NCBI GenBank assembly: GCA_028564925.1
Contig: CM053031.1
Coordinates: forward strand, 165,467,084 to 165,531,083
From: Lithobates sylvaticus
Lineage: Eukaryota > Chordata > Amphibia > Anura > Ranidae
DNA length: 64,000 nucleotides
Direction of reading: 5' to 3'
Part shown: one piece after another, positions 58,007 through 64,000 of the stretch
How positions within the stretch are numbered: the stretch's first letter is position 1
Layout: each line of letters begins with the position of its first letter
Translations under genes and position numbers: made by a program
The notes under the pieces: generated by a model
Database searches by the model: none
The model's input: only the letters and a program-made list of their open reading frames with translations
What the model was told of the DNA's origin: nothing

Positions 58007-58031
58007 CAGGGGGTTTAGTACACGCCCCACA

Positions 58032-58040
58032 CTATATAAG
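58032..58040 (+). promoter_or_regulatory. TATA box of the hAT transposase
   Basis: CACTATATAAGGCCG lies 295 bp inside the left terminus and about 2.06 kb before the transposase ATG, followed by GC-rich text and repeated ATTATCTGCTGTGATTC motifs. It mirrors the TATATAAG of the hAT at 40603. Confidence 0.6.
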
Positions 58041-58299
58041 GCCGCCGCGCCGGCGGCCTCGTGTACTGTGTTCCGGCGTTAGTCAGTGACGGTGTCAGTG
58101 ACATTATCTGCTGTGATTCATTCTGCACTGTGCTGCTGACATTATTTGCTGTGTTATTCATTCTGCTGAGTGCTGACATTATCTGCTGTTATTCATTCTG
58201 CTGAGTGCTGACTGACATTATCTGCTGTGATTCTGGGGATTAGTGTAGTGTGTGTGTGCTGTTAGTACAGCATTGCAGTATCACATTAAACCACCTTTA

Positions 58300-60050
58300 C
58301 CCTTCTGGCCTGTTGTCATCTAAGGCAGCCAGCCAGCCATCTGCAGGAGTTAGCGTGTGTGTGTGCTGTGTGAGTATAGCACAGCACACAAAAACCACCT
58401 CAGCCTGTATCTGCCCTAAGGCCCTGTTGTCATCTAAGGCAGCCAGCCAGCCATCTGCAGGAGTTAGCGTGTGTGTGTGCTGTGTGAGTATAGCACAGCA
58501 CACAAAAACCACCTCAGCCTGTATCTGCCCTAAGGCCCTGTTGTCATCTAAGGCAGCCAGCCAGCCATCTGCAGGAGTTAGCGTGTGTGTGTGCTGTGTG
58601 AGTATAGCACAGCACACAAAACCACCTCAGCCTGTATCTGCCCTAAGGCCCTGTTGTCATCCAAGGCAGCCAGCCAGCCATCTGCAGGAGTTAGCGTGTG
58701 TGTGCGCTGTGTGAGTATAGCACAGTGCACGAAACCACCTCAGCCTGTATCTGCCCTAAGGCCCTGTTGTCATCTAAGGCAGCCAGCCAGCCATCTGCAG
58801 GAGTTAGCGTGTGTGTGTGTGCTGTGTGAGTATAGCACAGCACACTAAACCACCTCAGCCTCTATCTGCCCTAAGGCCCTGTTGTCATCTAAGGCAGCCA
58901 GACAGTCATTTGCAGGAGTTAGCGTGTGTGTGTGCTGTGTAAGTATAGCACAGCACACAATAAACCACCTCAGCCTGTATCTGCCCTAAGGCCCTGTTGT
59001 CATCTAAGGCAGCCAGACAGCCATCTGCAGTATTTAGCGTGTGTGTGTGCTGTGTAAGTATAGCACAGCACACAATAAACCACCTCAGCCTGTATCTGCC
59101 CTAAGGCCCCGTTGTCATCTAAGGCAGCCAGACAGCCATCTGCAGTATTTAGCGTGTGTGTGTGCTGTGTGAGTATAGCACAGCACACAAAACCACCTCA
59201 GCCTGTATCTGCCCTAAGGCCCTGTTGTCATCTAAGGCAGCCAGACAGCCATATGCAGGAGTTAGCGTGTGTGTGTGCTTTGTGAGTATAGCACAGCACA
59301 CAAAACCACCTCAGCCTGTATCTGCCCTAAGGCCCTGTTGTCATCCAAGGCAGCCAGCCAGCCATCTGCAGGAGTTAGCGTGTGTGTGCGCTGTGTGAGT
59401 ATAGCACAGTGCACGAAACCACCTCAGCCTGTATCTGCCCTAAGGCCCTGTTGTCATCTAAGGCAGCCAGCCAGCCATCTGCAGGAGTTAGCGTGTGTGT
59501 GTGCTGTGTGAGTATAGCACAGCACACTAAACCACCTCAGCCTCTATCTGCCCTAAGGCCCTGTTGTCATCTAAGGCAGCCAGACAGTCATTTGCAGGAG
59601 TTAGCGTGTGTGTGTGCTGTGTAAGTATAGCACAGCACACAATAAACCACCTCAGCCTGTATCTGCCCTAAGGCCCTGTTGTCATCTAAGGCAGCCAGAC
59701 AGCCATTTGCAGGAGTTAGCGTGTGTGTGTGCTGTGTAAGTATAGCACAGCACACAATAAACCACCTCAGCCTGTATCTGCCCTAAGGCCCCGTTGTCAT
59801 CTAAGGCAGCCAGACAGCCATCTGCAGTATTTAGCGTGTGTGTGTGCTGTGTGAGTATAGCACAGCACACAAAACCACCTCAGCCTGTATCTGCCCTAAG
59901 GCCCTGTTGTCATCTAAGGCAGCCAGACAGCCATATGCAGGAGTTAGCGTGTGTGTGTGCTGTGTGAGTATAGCACAGCACACTAAACCACCTCAGCCTC
60001 TATCTGCCCTAAGGCCCTGTTGTCATCTAAGACAGCCATATGCAGGAGTT
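58300..60050 (+). repeat. 113-bp tandem array, about 16 units
   Basis: The landmark GTCATCTAAGGCAGCC recurs about every 113 bp from 58315 to 60022. Each unit contains GCCATCTGCAGGAGTTAGCG, then a GT run, then GCTGTGTGAGTATAGCAC and CACCTCAGCCTGTATCTGCC. Two subtypes are visible (CATCTGCAGGAG and CATCTGCAGTATTT), partly in blocks, suggesting local re-duplication. The last unit is truncated and runs into the transposase leader. Open frames inside the array shift every unit because 113 is not a multiple of 3, so I do not call protein here. Confidence 0.95.
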
Positions 60051-60097
60051 AGTGTGTGTGCTGTGTGACTCCAGCACAATATACACTACCCACTACA

Positions 60098-63000
60098 ATG
60101 CCTGGAAGACCGACAAGGAGAGGCAGACAGTCCAGAGGCAAGAAAACAGGGCAAGCAGGCTCTGTGTCTAGAAAAAACAGTGCTGGTCGTGGACGTGGTG
60201 CATCGTCATCAGCATGTGGCCATGGGACACGCTTGTCCTTCTTTTTGGCAGCTGGACATGTTGAGCCGCATCATGCTGAAGGCTTGGTAGAGTGGATGAC
60301 CAAGCCCTCCTCATCCTCCTCATCCTCTCTCACCCAGGCTCAGGGTACTGGCAAAGCAGCTGCCAACGCATACTCAATGGCATCATCAGGCACCCCTTCC
60401 CTAGACCCACCATGTCCTCCTGAGGAGTCCCCTGAACTGTTTGAGCACAGTGTTGGGTACATGCTCCAGGAGGATGCCCAGCGTTTTGAAGGCTCGGATG
60501 ATGATACCCAGCTAGAGGAAGGCAGTAGCGTGAGCGCAGAGAGAGGGGATGCTCAAGGACAGCAATCTGGCAGTCATGTTCCACCAGCTGCAGCTTACTG
60601 CCAGGTTTGCTCCAGTGGTGAAGAGGGAGGGGATGATGAGGTCACTGACTCCACGTGGGTGCCTAAACGGAGAGAGGAGGAGGAGGAGGAGGAGGAGGCA
60701 CATCTCCAACGAGGCAGGATGCCCTCCGGGGGCCAGCTTGAGGCCAGCACACCAACTGAATCTCACCGCAGAGCTCCGCCTGTGCAGGGCGCAGCCTTTG
60801 CACGTTATTACAAAAGTTCTTTGATGTGGGCCTTTTTTGAGACAAGTGCATCAGATTGCACCACTGCTATTTGCAACATATGTCTCAAGCGTATCTCGCG
60901 TGGCCAAAACATCAGCCGCTTGGGCACCATAAGCATGACCAGACATATGTCGACCTGCCATGCAGCTCGTTGGCAATCGCACATTAAAGACCCACACCAA
61001 AGAACAAAGCAGACCTCTCCTTGCTCCTTATCAGCTGGGATCTCCAACCCCACTATACCTTCAGTCCTCTCTGAAAGCTGCACTGAGAGGAATGAAGGTG
61101 TAGAATTAGGTGTGTCACAGCCAAGTACTTGCGGGTACTCTGCTAGCAGTACACCGACGTCCGATTGTAGCAGGCACATTTTCCTGCCCCAGCTGCTGGA
61201 CCGTCGAAAGAAGTTTACTCCCAGTCATCCACATGCCCAGGTGTTGAATGCTAGCTTGGCTAAATTGCTAGCACTTCAACTGCTGCCTTTTCAGTTGGTA
61301 GACTCGGCCCCCTTCCGTGAGTTTGTTCAATGTGCGGTTCCTCAGTGGCAGGTTCCCAAACGCCACTTTTTCTCACGGAAGGCGATTCCGTCTCTCTACC
61401 GGCATGTGGAAGGCAATGGCCATGCCTCGCTGGACAGGGCGGTCATCGGTAAGGTGCATATTACTGCTGACTCATGGTCCAGCAGGCATAGACAGGGACG
61501 TTACCTGTCTTTCACGGCCCATTGGGTCACTCTTTTGGCAGCTGGGAAGGATGCAGGACAAGGTGCAGTAGTGTTGGAGGTTGTTCCGCCACCACGCCTC
61601 CAAAATGCTACTACTGGTTGTGACAAACTTCTCTCCTCCACCCCCTCCTCTTCTTGTTCCTTCATGGCCTCTTCGAGTGCTCTGTCCTCTGAACCAGCGG
61701 TGCTCCGTAGGGGTCCAAGGGGCTACGCAAGTACGCAGACAAAAATATGCCATGCCATGCTTGCGCTGGTGTGTTTGGGGGACAGGAGCCACACTGGGGC
61801 TGAGGTTCTGTCAGCTCTGCAGGGGCAGGCCGAGAGGTGGTTGACGCCACGCCAGCTTAAGCCAGGAATAGTGGTTTGTGACAATGGCACCAACCTCCTC
61901 TCTGCCCTGCGACAGGGACAGCTGACCCATGTGCCCTGTATGGCTCACGTCCTTAACCTGGTGGTGCAGCGGTTCTTGGGCAGGTACCCAGGCTTACAGG
62001 ATGTCCTGAGGCAGACCAGGAAAGTCTGTGTGCATTTCCGCCGATCATATAATGCTAGTGCTCAGCTGGCTGAGCTGCAGAAGGAGTTGAACCTGCCCAA
62101 GAACCGCCTTATATGTGACATGCCCACCAGGTGGAACTCAACGTTGGCCATGCTGCAGCGACTGCACACGCAGCAGAGGGCCATCAATGAGTACCTGTGC
62201 CACTACGGCACCAGGACAGGGTCAGGGGAGTTTGGATTTTTTTTCCCCACGCCAGTGGAGCATGATCAGGGATGCATGCACTGTCCTGTCACCATTTGAG
62301 GAGGCCACGAGGACGGTGAGCAGTTACAGTGCATGCATCAGTGACACTGTACCTCTTGTCCACCTGTTGGAGCATACGCTGCGTAGGATAATGGACAGGG
62401 CACTTGAGGCAGAACAGAGGCAGGAAGAGGAGGACTTCCTTGCCTCTCAAGGCCCCCTTTATCCAGACAGTGTTCCTTCTCTCCCACCCATCACACAGGA
62501 AGAGGAGGAGGAGGAGGAGGAGGAGGATTGTGTCAGCATGGAGGTGGAGCCTGGCACTCAGCATCAGCAGTCTTTTAGGGATGATTTACAGTCCCAACAA
62601 ACCAGTGGACTTGTACATGGCTGGGAGGAGGTGGCTGCGGATCATGTCGTCCTCAGTGACCCAGAAGACTCCGGACCGAATGCCTCAGCTAACCTACGTT
62701 GTATAGCCTCCCTGATCCTGCAAAGCCTACGGAAGGATCCTCGTATTCTTCGGATCAAGGAGAGGGACCATTACTGGCTGGCCACTCTCCTTGATCCACG
62801 GTACAAGGGTAAGGTTGCGGACCTTATCTTGCCATCGCAGAGGGAGCAGAGGATGAGACATCTCCGGGAGGCCTTGCAGAAAGGTCTGTGCAACGTGTTC
62901 CCAGAAACTGGGAGGTGACAAACTCCTGGTCCTGGACGACGAGTTGCTGAGGCTTCGGTCAGTAGCAGAAGGAGCGGTGGGGAAGGTGGAAGTCTGACCG

Positions 63001-63473
63001 ATGCGTTCAGACAATTTTTTAGTCCGCAGCCCCAAGGTATGATCGGTTCCAGCAACCATCACCAGCGTCTGATATACATGGTACAGGAATACCTAGGGGC
63101 AAGGTCAGACTTGGACACCTTTCCCACCGAAAATCCTCTGGCTTACTGGGTCTTAAGGATAGATCACTGGCCAGAGCTTTCACAGTATGCAATTGAGCTA
63201 CTGGCCTGTCCTGCATCCAGTGTTCTTTCGGAACGCACATTCAGTGCTGCTGGAGGCTTTGTCACCGATCACAGGGTGCGCCTGTCCACCGACTCGGTTG
63301 ATCGACTGACCTTCATAAAGATGAATCAGTCTTGGATCACCACCAGCTACCAGGCACCTGAAGCTGATATAACAGAATCATTTATTTTGAAATGTCACAT
63401 CCCTTCAAGACTGCCTATGCTGATGCTGAGTGACTGTCCTGTTATGTTGACTGACTATCCCCTTCCTCCTCAA
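60098..63473 (+). pseudogene. hAT transposase with BED finger, nearly open
   Basis: Cut-and-paste DNA transposase. I take the ATG at 60098 (PGRPTRRGRQSRGKKTG, basic and RG-rich like the hAT at 40603) rather than the in-frame upstream Met at 60056, which lies in repeat sequence. Residues about 245-290 form a BED finger (C259, C262, H283, H288). ITADSWSSRHRQGRY holds the first catalytic Asp (about residue 458), VVCDNGTN the second (about 595), followed by CMAHVLNLVVQRF and PTRWNST. Later come acidic runs, YWLATLLDPRYKGKV, and the C-terminal dimerisation region YWVLRIDHWPELSQYAIELL, ACPASSVLSERTFSAAGG, near 63140-63310. Two lesions only: one extra T in an eight-T run at about 62236-62243 shifts the frame, and a TGA at 62916-62918 lies in the new frame. 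Without them the frame would run to 63473, about 1,125 codons. Confidence 0.93.
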
Positions 63474-63529
63474 TGATCCTGATGATAGCTTGGAAGAACA
63501 TTTTTGTTTTTGGGTGCCACCACCAGTGG

Positions 63530-64000
63530 CTAAGGCCCAATTTTTCAGCCCCTGTTTAACAGGGGCGTGTAATTACAATTTTTGTGTGCAATGCTTTGCA
63601 ACAGGTCTGACTGCTGTGCTCCAAGTACAGTATCTGTGATGGGTTGCAGTGTTGTGGCACCAGTGCCTAAAGCCCAATTTTTCAGCCCCTGTTTAACAGG
63701 GGCATGTAATTACAATTTTTTATGCAATGCTTTGCAACAGGTCTGACTGCTGTGCTCCAAGTACAGTATCTGTGAGGGGTTGCAGTGTTGTGGCACCAGC
63801 ACCAGTGCCTAAGGCCCAATTTTTCAGCCCCTGTTTAACAGGTGCGTGTAATTACAAATCTTGATCTAATAGTTCACAGCAGGGCCCATTCCTGCGCCCA
63901 CCAAGAGTAACTGTAAGGGCTTACAGTCTTGTGGCAACACCGTCTACCACCACCACCAAAGGCCCAATTTTTCAGCCCCTGTTTAACAGGGGCGTGTAAA
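63530..64000 (+). repeat. 3' tandem repeats with small hairpin
   Basis: GCCCAATTTTTCAGCCCC followed by TGTTTAACAGGGGC recurs near 63536, 63673, 63816 and 63963 (spacings of roughly 137, 143 and 148). In each, GCCCCTG TTTAA CAGGGGC is a 7-bp hairpin (one copy has CAGGTGC instead). The units follow the transposase stop and the array runs off the window. Confidence 0.9.

Larger units (their letters stand above)
57738..64000 (+). mobile_element. Large hAT element, right end outside the window
   Basis: The left end starts TAGGGATGGGCCCGGTGTTC, clearly related to the TIRs at 26347, 40603 and 56997. Order: subterminal hairpins, TATA box, 113-bp repeat array, transposase, 3' repeats. The element is at least 6.26 kb. 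The 8 bases before it are ATCAAGAA; the same octamer after its right end would confirm the border. Confidence 0.85.

Noticed and set aside
58300-60050. CRISPR-like array
   Set aside because: Units are contiguous 113-bp tandem copies with no constant short repeat plus variable spacer pattern, and the context is an animal transposon.
58250-60068. Chain of Cys-rich open frames (CVLCEYSTAH-type text)
   Set aside because: They arise from the 113-bp tandem repeat and change frame at each unit; they are also open on the opposite strand.

Overview
The window looks like intergenic DNA from a large, transposon-rich anuran genome, most likely a ranid-type frog. This rests on repeat families that I recognise from memory as typical of such genomes: TTAA-flanked non-autonomous elements, MITEs with the TIR core GCGTACACACGATCGGA, BED-finger hAT elements and L1/Tx1-like LINEs. 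No database was consulted. I found no host protein-coding gene, tRNA, rRNA or CRISPR array. All substantial coding potential belongs to LINE ORF1/ORF2 or hAT transposase copies.

Layout. 0.3-1.7 kb is a G-rich 76-78 bp minisatellite. 3.2-7.4 kb is a satellite whose 694-bp higher-order unit is built from four ~170-bp monomers, with a 955-bp TTAA element inserted at a perfect TTAA duplication. 7.4-9.6 kb holds a hAT-related fragment, a long palindrome and a small MITE. 9.8-20.7 kb is a tandemly duplicated ~0.8-kb segment (parts A, B, C) opened by a young 7.3-kb LTR retrotransposon with almost identical LTRs and no recognisable coding capacity, and by a Harbinger-type MITE. 20.9-22.1 kb is another TTAA element.

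22.9-39.6 kb is a nested stack. An L1-like LINE on the + strand is split inside ORF2 by a minus-strand LINE. That LINE is split by a non-autonomous hAT (8-bp TSD CTTGGATG) and by a Harbinger-type MITE. The hAT is split by a third LINE. A 4,076-bp block spanning the nested junctions is then duplicated in direct tandem with no difference seen.

39.8-45.6 kb holds a palindromic element broken by a second MITE, then a complete 4,991-bp hAT with 8-bp TSD GTTAAGAC and a decayed BED-finger transposase on the minus strand. 45.8-49.5 kb is a LINE inserted in a LINE with a 16-bp TSD. 49.5-51.1 kb is a TTAA element. 51.4-56.0 kb is the longest continuous LINE ORF2, cut by a 215-bp TTAA MITE. 56.2-57.6 kb holds a minus-strand LINE fragment and another hAT-like end. 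From 57.7 kb to the window end lies a large hAT (right end outside). It has subterminal hairpins, a TATA box, about 16 copies of a 113-bp repeat, a nearly open transposase, and 3' repeats carrying a small hairpin.

The elements do not form a pathway. The value of the window is its insertion record: empty sites, target-site duplications and split reading frames give a relative order of events. The most interesting parts are the hAT at the right edge, the nested satellite, the exact 4-kb tandem duplication and the young non-coding LTR element.
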